The notes under the pieces are model-generated. The model made no database searches and was not told the DNA's origin. It saw nothing but the letters and a program-made list of their open reading frames with translations. From Cyclobacteriaceae bacterium (GTDB taxonomy: Bacteria; Bacteroidota; Bacteroidia; Cytophagales; Cyclobacteriaceae): a DNA stretch of 48,926 bases. The position numbers were made by a program, and so were the translations under genes. This document shows, in pieces, positions 18,224-27,500 of the stretch; position 1 is the stretch's first letter, and the number at the start of each line of letters is the position of its first letter. The stretch covers positions 1 to 48,926 of the forward strand of contig JAEUTZ010000008.1 of NCBI GenBank assembly GCA_016787725.1, read 5' to 3'.

Positions 18224-19219
18224 TTATCTCTTTTGCTTTACTTCGCCATACCGGGGTTCCTTCGCATACCGGTTGATCATCGGCACAAAGGCATTCATGA
18301 TCAGAATGGCAAACGAAACTCCTTCAGGATAATTTCCAAACAACCGGATCAACACAGTGAGCACACCAATCCCTACTCCGAAGATCAGCATCCCGCGATG
18401 GGTAAAGGGCGAAGTCACATAATCAGTCGCCATAAAAACGGCTCCCAACATGACGCCCCCGGTAAGCACATGGAACAACGGATTGGCAAACTTAGCCGGA
18501 TCAATCAACCAAAAGATGCCAGTCATGATCACCACCGTTAATAACATGGACACGGGAATATGCCAGGTGATAATTTTTCGGTACAGCATATAGATTAATC
18601 CCAACAGCAAGGCAAAAGCCGACATCTCCCCCAGACTGCCGCCCTGAAACCCGAAGAAAATATCCACATAGGATGGCATTTGATTCAACAAGCTATCCAT
18701 TGACTCGCCTGCCCGCATGCCATCCTTTAAAATACCAAGGGGTGTAGCACCTGTAACAGCATCCAACGACCAGGAACCTGCCTGGGGCCAATGGGTCATG
18801 GGCACCGGAAACGATAACAATAAAAATACGCGTCCCACCAAAGCAGGATTAAAAGGATTGTTGCCCAGTCCGCCAAAACTCATTTTGCCGATGCCGATGG
18901 CCACCGCACTTCCAATCAAAATAATGTACCACGGGAGATTGCTGGGAACATTAAACGCCAACAACAAACCCGTGATGATGGCGGAACCGTCATGGATGCT
19001 GGCTGGTTTCTTCAATAGGTATTTGACTATGGCGTATTCGATGCCCACACAGAAAATAACTGCCAGGCCCGTAACATACAGCGCTCCTAAACCAAAATTG
19101 TAAATAGAAAAAGCCAGGGCGGGCACCATGGCAATAATAACTCCCCGCATGATCTGCGGTACCGTCAATTCTGAATGAATGTGCGGTGAGGGTGATACGG
19201 TGAGGAGTCCGGTGCTCAT
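18224..19219 (-). CDS. rnfD: Rnf complex membrane subunit RnfD
   Basis: This encodes 331 aa, a polytopic NqrB/RnfD-type protein. The covalent FMN motif SLDAVTGATPLG is present, together with FGGLGNNPFNPALVGRVFL and the late ATDYVTSPFTHRG motif. The start overlaps the rnfC stop as ATGA (4 bp), and rnfG follows after 2 bp. It forms the ion channel region with RnfA and RnfE. Confidence 0.96.
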   Translation of the reverse strand: MSTGLLTVSPSPHIHSELTVPQIMRGVIIAMVPALAFSIYNFGLGALYVTGLAVIFCVGIEYAIVKYLLKKPASIHDGSAIITGLLLAFNVPSNLPWYIILIGSAVAIGIGKMSFGGLGNNPFNPALVGRVFLLLSFPVPMTHWPQAGSWSLDAVTGATPLGILKDGMRAGESMDSLLNQMPSYVDIFFGFQGGSLGEMSAFALLLGLIYMLYRKIITWHIPVSMLLTVVIMTGIFWLIDPAKFANPLFHVLTGGVMLGAVFMATDYVTSPFTHRGMLIFGVGIGVLTVLIRLFGNYPEGVSFAILIMNAFVPMINRYAKEPRYGEVKQKR

Positions 19220-20553
19220 GCTTTCTTTGGTTTACGCAATTGGGTTTTGCCCAACCGAATGTAATCCAGAATGGGTCGGTTGGAAGGACAGACAAAGGAA
19301 CACGAGCCACACTCAATACAATCCAAAATGTGTTCTTCCTTAGCACGGGAATGGTTGCCCTTCTTGGAGAGAATCAGCAGACGATAGGGTTCCAGGCCCA
19401 TGGGGCACGCCTCAATACACTTGCCGCAGTGCAGACAATTATATACTTCAGCCCGGGTTGATTCCTCTTTTGGTATTAACAAGATCCCCGAGGTTCCCTT
19501 GGCAATTGGCACATCCAGATCGGCAATTGCTTTCCCCATCATGGGGCCACCACTTACAATTTTGCCGGTATCCTCAGGTACGCCCCCGGCTGCAATCAAT
19601 AGGTCGATTACGGGTGTTCCAATGCGTACCAGGAAGTTGGACGGCTGCTTGACCGATTTCCCGGTAACGGTAACTACCCGTTCAATCAAGGGCTTATTTT
19701 TCTGAACAGCCTCATAAATCGCATAGGTGGTGCCTACATTATGAACAATCACACCTACATCGGAAGGCAATCCACCCGAAGGAACTTCCCGGTTCAACAA
19801 GGCCTGAATCAATTGCTTCTCTCCGCCTTGCGGATAATGCACCTCCAAAGCCGCTACGGCAATGCCTTGTTCGTGTTGCAACAGTTTTTCAAAAAGCTCA
19901 ACAGCATCGTGTTTATTATCTTCAATACCGATGATGGCTTGCTTAACGCCCAGGGCCGTCATCAGAATTTTAATGCCCACCAGAATCTCCCGCGATTTCT
20001 CCAGCATGATACGATGATCGGCCGTGAGGTAAGGTTCACACTCCACGCCATTGATGATCAGGTAATCAACATGCTTCCCCTCCGGTACACTCAATTTAAC
20101 ATGGGCGGGAAAAGCGGCCCCGCCCATCCCCACTACGCCTGCTTCCATAATGCAGGCAACAATCTCTTTCGAATCCAATTTGATCTCCTCAATTAATGTA
20201 TCGCTGCGATCAACGGTTTCCATCCAATCATCCCCCTTTACCCGGATGTTGACGGCCATGTGCTTGAAGCCGGAACTATCCATGGTTTCTTCAATAACCC
20301 CGATGCGCCCGGACACGGAGGCATGAATATTCGAAGAAACAAATCCTTCATGAACGGCAATCACCTGCCCTACTTTTACACTATCACCCCTTTGCACCAC
20401 AATTTTTGCAGGCGCACCGATGTGTTGCGTGATGGGAATGGTTACGGTTTTTGGTAGTGGTAAGGGTGTAATGGGCGCCTGCGCGGAGAGTTTCTGATCG
20501 TCAGGATGTACCCCGCCAAGGCGGAACGTCTTAAGCTTGTGGTGCAGTGCCAT
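19216..20553 (-). CDS. rnfC: Rnf complex subunit RnfC (NADH/FMN and 2[4Fe-4S])
   Basis: This encodes 445 aa from the ATG at 20553 (MALHHKLKTFRLGG). A longer frame exists only with a TTG start. Domains in order: N-terminal barrel-sandwich region, the NADH/FMN Rossmann-like part (GMGGAAFPAHVKL, INGVECEPYLTADHRIM), the SLBB domain (about 270-345) and two clusters, CLHCGKCIEACP and CIECGSCSFVCP (about 373-425). It takes electrons to NAD+ in the cytosol. It overlaps rnfB by 23 bp and rnfD by 4 bp. Confidence 0.95.
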   Translation of the reverse strand: MALHHKLKTFRLGGVHPDDQKLSAQAPITPLPLPKTVTIPITQHIGAPAKIVVQRGDSVKVGQVIAVHEGFVSSNIHASVSGRIGVIEETMDSSGFKHMAVNIRVKGDDWMETVDRSDTLIEEIKLDSKEIVACIMEAGVVGMGGAAFPAHVKLSVPEGKHVDYLIINGVECEPYLTADHRIMLEKSREILVGIKILMTALGVKQAIIGIEDNKHDAVELFEKLLQHEQGIAVAALEVHYPQGGEKQLIQALLNREVPSGGLPSDVGVIVHNVGTTYAIYEAVQKNKPLIERVVTVTGKSVKQPSNFLVRIGTPVIDLLIAAGGVPEDTGKIVSGGPMMGKAIADLDVPIAKGTSGILLIPKEESTRAEVYNCLHCGKCIEACPMGLEPYRLLILSKKGNHSRAKEEHILDCIECGSCSFVCPSNRPILDYIRLGKTQLRKPKKA

Positions 20554-21478
20554 TGCCTTGTTGTTTAGCAGCTTCCGCTGCAAGTTTCTCTTCTTCTTTT
20601 TTCTTCCGGGCCCGTTCTTCCCGCTTCAACCGTTGTTCATTGGCTGCCTGGATTTTCTCGGGGGTTACGTTGGCCGTAATGATATTATGCACATCGCACG
20701 TGTCGACACACTCCATGCAGAGTTTGCATTTATCCGGATCAATGATCGCCAGGCTATTGCGCATGGTAATGGCATCGTACCGGCAGGCTTCGAAACATTT
20801 GGCACAACCCGAACAGGCTACCGAGCATTCTTTTCGGGCTGAACTTCCTTTCTCTTCGTTCAGGCAGGCTACATAAACGCGCTGGTTTTTCTTCCCCTTC
20901 GGCCAAAGCTCCAGAATTCCTTTAGGACATTCCTTGACACAAGCATTGCAAGCCGTACACTTATCTTCAATCACTACCGGAAGTCCGGTTTTGGGATCCA
21001 TGTACATGGCTTCGAAGTCGCAAACCTCCACACAATCGGCCATGCCAAGGCAACCGTAGGCACAACCTGTGTCTCCGCTGTATAATGCAGCCGCTATCTT
21101 ACAGGATTCTGTACCGTCATAGATATTGGTTTTCTTGCGATGCTCGAAGGAGCCTGAACACCGTACCACCGCAATATAAGGATCGCGCTCAACGGCTTTA
21201 ATACCCAGAATCTCTGCGACTTGTTTCATTACTGCATTGCCACCCACCGGGCAGTGTAACTCAGACAAGTCACCGGCAGCAACCACGGCTGTTGCAAATG
21301 CATGGCAACCTGGTTGACCACAGCCGCCACAATTGGTACTCGGTAGCACTTGCTCCACCTTGCCAATCCGGTCATCTTCCTTTACCTCAAACTTCTTTGA
21401 GACAAAATAGATAACCCCTGCTGCGATGATACCGATCGCGGTTAACGTGAGGATAGTATATAAAACAACGGGGTTCAT
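20531..21478 (-). CDS. rnfB: Rnf complex ferredoxin-like subunit RnfB
   Basis: This encodes 315 aa. One N-terminal membrane helix is followed by the CGGCGQPGCHAFA cluster motif. The body carries further 4Fe-4S motifs: CTACNACVKECP, CSGCAKCFEAC and CKLCMECVDTCD. The Lys/Glu-rich tail ends in a linker (KREERARKKKEEEK). It is the electron entry point from ferredoxin or flavodoxin. The start overlaps the RseC-like gene as ATGA. Confidence 0.95.
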   Translation of the reverse strand: MNPVVLYTILTLTAIGIIAAGVIYFVSKKFEVKEDDRIGKVEQVLPSTNCGGCGQPGCHAFATAVVAAGDLSELHCPVGGNAVMKQVAEILGIKAVERDPYIAVVRCSGSFEHRKKTNIYDGTESCKIAAALYSGDTGCAYGCLGMADCVEVCDFEAMYMDPKTGLPVVIEDKCTACNACVKECPKGILELWPKGKKNQRVYVACLNEEKGSSARKECSVACSGCAKCFEACRYDAITMRNSLAIIDPDKCKLCMECVDTCDVHNIITANVTPEKIQAANEQRLKREERARKKKEEEKLAAEAAKQQGNGTAPQA

Positions 21479-21879
21479 CGACTAACTATTTCCATTTTAC
21501 ATTGATTATGAAACGATTTCCGGATCCCATAGAGAAAAAGAAAATACGGAACCAGAATCAGCAAGGCCCCAAGACCAGCCGAACTCTCCGAATAACCCAA
21601 ACGCAGCACGATTATTAATGTAAGTAACATCAAAAGAAACGGCACCAGGTATAATAAAACAACGGCTGTGTACCCGGAAGCCGGATTGATTCGCACCACT
21701 ACCTCCTCACCCGCCTTGAATTGCGAGGAACCAGAAATCACCACTTCCTTGGCCTTTGACTCACCCAGCATGCACAAACTTTTATGGCAGGCAGAACATC
21801 CTGACCCTACCAGCGAGATTTTCATTCGCCCGTTGTTATTTTCCGTTACCAGGCCAATATGTTCCATCGCTTTTGTCAT
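21475..21879 (-). CDS. rseC: RseC/SoxR-reducing-system-like membrane protein
   Basis: This encodes 134 aa. The N-terminal part has a Cys cluster (GSGCSACHKSLCMLGESK) and the C-terminal part two membrane helices (YTAVVLLYLVPFLLMLLTLIIV and the following ALLILVPYFLFLYG), the RseC layout. In Bacteroidota and others, RseC homologues lie directly before rnfB and probably help assembly or a redox side reaction of the complex. Overlaps both neighbours by 4 bp (ATGA). Confidence 0.85.
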   Translation of the reverse strand: MTKAMEHIGLVTENNNGRMKISLVGSGCSACHKSLCMLGESKAKEVVISGSSQFKAGEEVVVRINPASGYTAVVLLYLVPFLLMLLTLIIVLRLGYSESSAGLGALLILVPYFLFLYGIRKSFHNQCKMEIVSR

Positions 21880-22940
21880 ACTAGTGATTCTTGCGAGCGA
21901 ATGCGCTTGCGAACAGGATGTTTTTCCAACATGTATAAACTCGTCCGCACAATCTCTCCCATCGACCTACACTCCATAAAGGAATTGTCTTGATAGAGTT
22001 CCGCCAGTTCGGTCTTTAGTTGCGTTGTATTTTCCGGAGTAGACAGTGTATCGTTTGACATGGAGGTTAAGAGTGAGTTAAGTTGACCGTAGGAAGTGAG
22101 CACCCGGTTGCGCAGCCGCATGCGTTCCTCGCGTTGGTATTGCAATTCGATGACCGGAGACATGGATTTGAATCCGAGATCAATGATTGGATTGTTTTCC
22201 TTGAAATACTGAGGCATGTAAATCCGGCTACTGCCCTCATACGCTTCCTGATCGAAGTCAATGGAACGGAGCCGGAAATGAAGTTCGTCAAAGTCAGGAA
22301 TAATTTCCACTACAAAATTATCCCTGCGCATATCGCCCAGCAATTGAACCAGGCTGCGTTCATTAAACTTCACAAACTCCTTTGCAATCCGTAAAGGATT
22401 GTAGTCATGTTTTTCCAACAGGTAATGATGAATGAAAGTATCTCCCGGAATGCCTTGAATATGCTCTTCGATAAAAGTATCACCTTTGGTCAGGTAATTG
22501 ATTTTGTTGGGCGACAAGAGGTGTTCCAGTTCCATGCCGTACACACGCGAAGCATCGGCTTGTTTGATGTAGAAATAGTCAAACAGATCATTCAACCTGT
22601 TAACGATCCGGATCCGGAAGGGATGGGTATTGGCATACAGGCAGTAATCTACGCGATCAATAAAAAGGTGGTCGATTACGGATGTATCGCCACCTACTTT
22701 CAGTTGCGCGTAGACTTTTCTCAGCCCTTCATGAATAAAGTCCCGATCTGACTCGGAATAGATAAGCGTTTCCCACAGCGTATCCGAACCCTTCTTATCA
22801 AAGAGGGTCACCGAGCTATTGAAGTGTAAAAGATCCTGATAGGTAATCGGTGCATCAATTTCCCGATTCGTAACCGTAAGGTACGCCCGTAACGAATTAC
22901 TGATGGGAAATATTGGCTTCTTAAACCGAATACCAGCCAT
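21876..22940 (-). CDS. unknown protein with protein-kinase-like catalytic motifs
   Basis: This encodes 354 aa; no family was recognised by name. In order it shows a beta-strand Lys (YFYIK, K126), an acidic helix (VYGMELEHLL, E137/E139), a hinge-like strand FIEEHIQGIPGD (158-167), LGDMRRDNFV (D203 and N208, exactly the D-x4-N spacing of the kinase catalytic loop) and SIDFD (D228, DFG-like) 20 residues later. This is the order and spacing of kinase and aminoglycoside-phosphotransferase folds. The usual catalytic-loop His is Leu here. The C-terminal part (260-354) is helical. No signal peptide or membrane segment is present. The gene overlaps the RseC-like gene as ATGA and follows flavodoxin by 10 bp, so it is co-expressed with the Rnf complex. 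A pseudokinase is also possible. Confidence 0.6.
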   Translation of the reverse strand: MAGIRFKKPIFPISNSLRAYLTVTNREIDAPITYQDLLHFNSSVTLFDKKGSDTLWETLIYSESDRDFIHEGLRKVYAQLKVGGDTSVIDHLFIDRVDYCLYANTHPFRIRIVNRLNDLFDYFYIKQADASRVYGMELEHLLSPNKINYLTKGDTFIEEHIQGIPGDTFIHHYLLEKHDYNPLRIAKEFVKFNERSLVQLLGDMRRDNFVVEIIPDFDELHFRLRSIDFDQEAYEGSSRIYMPQYFKENNPIIDLGFKSMSPVIELQYQREERMRLRNRVLTSYGQLNSLLTSMSNDTLSTPENTTQLKTELAELYQDNSFMECRSMGEIVRTSLYMLEKHPVRKRIRSQESLV

Positions 22941-22950
22941 AATTCACTTC

Positions 22951-23460
22951 TTATTGAAATTCAGGTTTGATCTGGGCAACCCACTTCTCAACGCGGCCCG
23001 CTGTCTGATCCTTCTGGTTGTCTTCATCAATCACTAAACCCAGGAATTTCCCATCGAATACACTCTTCGAAGCTTCGAAGTTGTACCCTTCTGTTGGCCA
23101 TTGGCCTACTACCGTTACGCCTTTGTCTTTAATCCGTTCATGGATAATTCCTGGCGCATCAATAAACGTATCAGGATATCCATCCTGATCACCCAGGCCC
23201 ACGTATGCAATTTTCTTTCCCGTAAAGTCGACATCCGCCAATTCATCAATGAACGTATCCCAATCTTCCTGTAACTGCCCAATTTCCCAGGTAGGGCATG
23301 CGAGAATCAAATAGGAATACGGTTGCATGTCCTCGGCAGTTGCTGAATTCACGTTGTGAAGAGCAGCGACTGCCTCCCCGCCCAACTGGGCCTGTATTTG
23401 GGTTACTACCCGTTCTGTGTTGCCTTCGGTAGAACCGAAGAAGATACCAATCTTTGCCAT
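22951..23460 (-). CDS. fldA: flavodoxin
   Basis: This encodes 169 aa of the long-chain flavodoxin type. The FMN phosphate loop GSTEGNTE is at residues 9-16, the ACPTWEIGQLQEDW loop gives a stacking Trp, and the LGDQDGYPDTF loop gives the Tyr side. The long-chain insert (VVGQWPTEGYNFEASKS) is present. It is the soluble one-electron carrier that could link NifJ and KorAB to RnfB. It sits 34 bp after the DHOD-like gene and 10 bp before the kinase-like gene. Confidence 0.95.
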   Translation of the reverse strand: MAKIGIFFGSTEGNTERVVTQIQAQLGGEAVAALHNVNSATAEDMQPYSYLILACPTWEIGQLQEDWDTFIDELADVDFTGKKIAYVGLGDQDGYPDTFIDAPGIIHERIKDKGVTVVGQWPTEGYNFEASKSVFDGKFLGLVIDEDNQKDQTAGRVEKWVAQIKPEFQ

Positions 23461-23494
23461 AGTTTATTTGTTTTAAATTCCAGTGTTATGTTGT

Positions 23495-24538
23495 TTATAG
23501 TTCTTCCCGTTCATCATGCAACTCGCCCCGCTTGGGATGATATTGCATAAAGATTTCCGAGCGCATCAAAATGTCGACATATTGAGCCCGCTTGTACGCA
23601 AAGGGATCAATCATATTTTCGCGCGACAGTCTTCCTTTAAACTCGTTGATGGAGGGATATCTTTTCTTTTCCATCCACCGTTCGATTTCGTGTAACATGG
23701 TTTCGATAACATGAATGCCGCGTTTATAAATGGCGCTAACCACTTGCACCGCATCGGCCCCCGCCAATAACATCTTGATCACATCGTTACCAGACAGGAT
23801 GCCTGTATTGCTGATAATGGTTCCATCAATCTTTCCATAGAGCAATCCGGCATACCGTAAAGCAAGCCGGTTATCATTTTCACTGCTGAAGTTATAGGGA
23901 TAATGATGAATCTCCTTGTCGATATCAATATCGGGTTGAAATAACCGGTTGAAGAGTACAAAGCCAGATGCCCCGTTCTTATCCATCTTTGATATTACGG
24001 ACAGAGGATTTGTATAGAATGGACTTAACTTAACGATAACAGGAATACGAATACTTTTGCGTACACTCTTTAAAATTTCCAGTTGCTCATTTACGATGTG
24101 GGCCCCGTCCGAATCAAAGTCAATTTCACTCGCATAGAAATTCAACTCCAGGGCATCAATTCCGGTCTCGGCCATCTTCTGTGCATATTCCACCCAGGTA
24201 TCCTGGTACACACAATTTAAACTGCCTATCAAGGGAATGGTGATGGCGTTGCGGGCCTGGCGCAAGCGCAACAGATGCTCAGCGGGACCACCGTGTTTTA
24301 ATGTTGGAAAGAAGGAGTCATGTTCAGCATCCCAATCGCTATACAGCTGATGTGTGCTTTCCATCTCCAGCGATTCCAACTGAATCTGTTCCTCAAAGAG
24401 GGACTTATACACGATGGCGGCCGCACCTGCCTTTTCCAGTTTCACCAGGTTTTCCACATCGGTAACCAGGTTGCTGGCCCCTACCACAATAGGATTCTTC
24501 AGGGTGAGTCCACAGTATCTTGTTTTTAAGTCAGCCAT
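23495..24538 (-). CDS. dihydroorotate dehydrogenase-like flavoprotein
   Basis: This encodes 347 aa of the PyrD-like TIM-barrel family: CGLTLKNPIVVGASNLVTDVENLVKLEKAGAAA-type N-terminus, ALELNFYA, VIVKLSPFYTN and NTGILSGNDVIKMLLAGADAVQV, the phosphate-binding C-terminal strands for FMN. There is no membrane or iron-sulfur partner domain. Such proteins occur beside nifJ in several bacteria and are often called dihydroorotate dehydrogenase-like. The true role is unclear; a redox partner of NifJ or flavodoxin is one possibility. It starts 11 bp after nifJ. Confidence 0.85.
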   Translation of the reverse strand: MADLKTRYCGLTLKNPIVVGASNLVTDVENLVKLEKAGAAAIVYKSLFEEQIQLESLEMESTHQLYSDWDAEHDSFFPTLKHGGPAEHLLRLRQARNAITIPLIGSLNCVYQDTWVEYAQKMAETGIDALELNFYASEIDFDSDGAHIVNEQLEILKSVRKSIRIPVIVKLSPFYTNPLSVISKMDKNGASGFVLFNRLFQPDIDIDKEIHHYPYNFSSENDNRLALRYAGLLYGKIDGTIISNTGILSGNDVIKMLLAGADAVQVVSAIYKRGIHVIETMLHEIERWMEKKRYPSINEFKGRLSRENMIDPFAYKRAQYVDILMRSEIFMQYHPKRGELHDEREEL

Positions 24539-24549
24539 GATGATAGCGT

Positions 24550-27500
24550 TTAGGGTTGAACTTCGGATAAATGCTGGATGTCTTTTGTGCGTTGCTCATT
24601 GTCTTTCTTCGCCAATTCCGTCAGTCGTGCAGCCTCATTCGGATTGGAAAGGTTGAGCGTCTTATAGCGAATTTCTTCTTCGAGATAATCTTTGAATGGA
24701 ACTGCCTCTTCAAGTTGGGGAACATCCCATGTAAATGGATTCTTGCCCTCCGCCCGCAAATCAGGATTGAAGCGATACATCGGCCAATAGCCACTTTTCA
24801 CGGCCTTTTCGGATTGTTTCTTGGCCAACTTCATATCATAGCCATGAGCAATGCACGGTGAATAAGCGATGATGATGGAAGGACCTTGGTGTTTCTCGGC
24901 TTCCACAAAAGCCAGCGCAGTCTTCTCACGATCCATACCCATGTTAACCACGGCCACGTAGGCATTTCCATAGGTGGTCATCATCAACCCCAGGTTTTTC
25001 TTACTTAGCTTCTTGCCATCGGAAGCAAACTTCGCTACCGCACCCCGGGGTGTTGCTTTGGAGGCCTGACCTCCGGTATTCGAATAAACTTCGGTGTCCA
25101 TGACCAGAACATTCACATTTTTATTGGAGGCCATTATATGATCCAGTCCGCCAAAGCCAATATCATAGGCCCAGCCATCACCACCAAAAATCCAAACGCT
25201 CTTATCAACAAAGTAATCCTGCAATTCAATCACCTTATCAAGCAGTACGCGTACGTCTTTGTTGCCCGAACTGCGTTTGTGCTCTTCTTCCAGCAGTTGC
25301 TTGATCACATCGGCATGGTCCTTGGTTTCATTGTTAACCCGATCAAAATTCATCAATCCCTTTTCGAGTGCCTGCTGCAATTGCAGATTGTTCAGCAAGG
25401 GTATCAGGTTTTGAACATTCGTCTTTAATTGCTTGCGGTTTGAATCCACCGCTAAGCGCATCCCGAAACCAAATTCGGCATTGTCTTCGAACAGCGAATT
25501 TGCCCAGGCAGGTCCACGACCTTTTTTGTCTTTTGTATACGGTGTGGTAGGGAATGTTCCTCCATAAATAGAGGTACATCCGGTGGCGTTGGCAATCAAC
25601 ATCCGGTCTCCAAACAACTGGGTGACCAGGTGGATATACGGTACCTCGCCACAGCCTGAACAACTTGGCGGATACTCCAGGTACGGCTCTGCACTGTTGG
25701 GTTCTTGTACAAAGGAAAGTTTTTCAACCCAGGTAGCCGGATTCCCGGGCACACCGCGGTACTCGAGCTTCTTGGTTCCGGTGGGCACTGCGCCATTCAA
25801 CGGCATTCGTGAAACGGGTATTGAGTCTCCTTTCAATCTTAGAATTGGATCTACTACCTGTTTCGCAAAGTCATCGGAATCTGGTGGAACGACATCGGTG
25901 ATTTCAGCGAACTTTTCGGCTTCCGTAGGAATGGGTACCTCCACAATAGCTTGGCAGGTAACATCAATGGCTTTCCAGTTCATTTCAACAATTTCCTTTC
26001 CCTTCCGGGCAAACTGCTTTTCAACGTACTTCTTGATTAAGGCAATGGCTTCTTCGGCTGGAACCACTCCGGATACCTTAAAGAAGGCCGTTTGCATGAC
26101 AGAGTTAATGCGGCCGCCCAGCCCCACGCTCTTCGCGATCTTCGAGGCATCGATGGCATACACTTTTATTTTCTTCTTCCAGATGGTTTCCTGCATGTCG
26201 CGGGTAAACAAGCGGAAAATATTTTCAGGCTTTTGACTGCTGTTGATCAGGAAGGTGCCACCTTCGGTAATTCCCTCCAGAATGTCATACTGCCCTATGT
26301 ATTGCGGCCGGTGTAGTGCTACAAAGTCAACTTTGTTCAATAAATACTCCGATTGAATCGGTTTTTTCCCAAAACGCAGGTGCGAAACAGTATAGCCACC
26401 CGATTTATTGGAATCGTATTGGAAGTACCCTTGAACATACAAGTCGGTACTCTCCCCAATGATCTTAATTGAATTCTTATTTGCGCTCACCGTTCCATCC
26501 GAACCATAGCCCCAGAACTTGCAGCGAACTACGCCCTCCTGCTCCGTGTCAATTTCTTCTTTTACCGGAATTGACTTATGCGTTACGTCATCATTGATAC
26601 CCACCGTAAAGCCATGCCAGCCATTGTTATCCAAATGATCAAAAACAGCTTTTACCATCGAAGGTGTAAACTCCTTGCTGGAAAGTCCGTAGCGGCCGCC
26701 AATGATCTGAATTTCAGGGCGTGACCGAAGCGCAGCTACTACATCCAGAAACAGGGGCTCACCTAATGAACCAGGTTCTTTCGTGCGGTCCAGCACGGCA
26801 ATTTTCTTAACTGTTTTAGGAATCACTTCAAGAAAATCCTCCAAGGCAAACGGTCTGTATAGTCTCACTTTCACTGCGCCTACTTTCTCGCCCTGCTTTT
26901 GCAAGTAATTGATTGTTTCTTCAATCGTGTTGATCGAAGATCCCATGGAGATCAGGAGTCTGGTGGCTTTGGGATCGCCTACATATTCATAGAGTTTATA
27001 ATTACGGCCGGTTTTTTCACCCAACAGTTGCATGTATTTTTTTACAATGGCCGGGCATTCATCATAGTACTTGTTTACCGTCTCTCGCCCCTGGAAGTAA
27101 ACATCGGGATTTTGAGCGCCTACCTTACACACCGGATCTTCCGGGCGCAACGCCAGCTTGCGGAAGGCCTCCACATCTTTCATGTCGAGCATTTCACGCA
27201 ACGTTGTATAGTCAATAGGTTTAATTTTTTGAATAGAATGCGAAGTACGGAAGCCATCGAAGAAGTGAAGAAAAGGAATCCTGGATTCCAGGGTAGCGAG
27301 GTGCGAGACCACCGCCAGGTCCTGTGCCTCCTGAACGTTGCCTGATGCTAACAGTGCAAAACCGGTACCCCGGGTAGCCATTACATCCGAATGATCGCCA
27401 AAAATGGAAAGCGCCTGGCACGCCAGCGACCGAGCGGATACGTGAAAGACAGTTGGGATCATTTCGCCCGCGATCTTGAACATATTCGGCACCATGAGCA

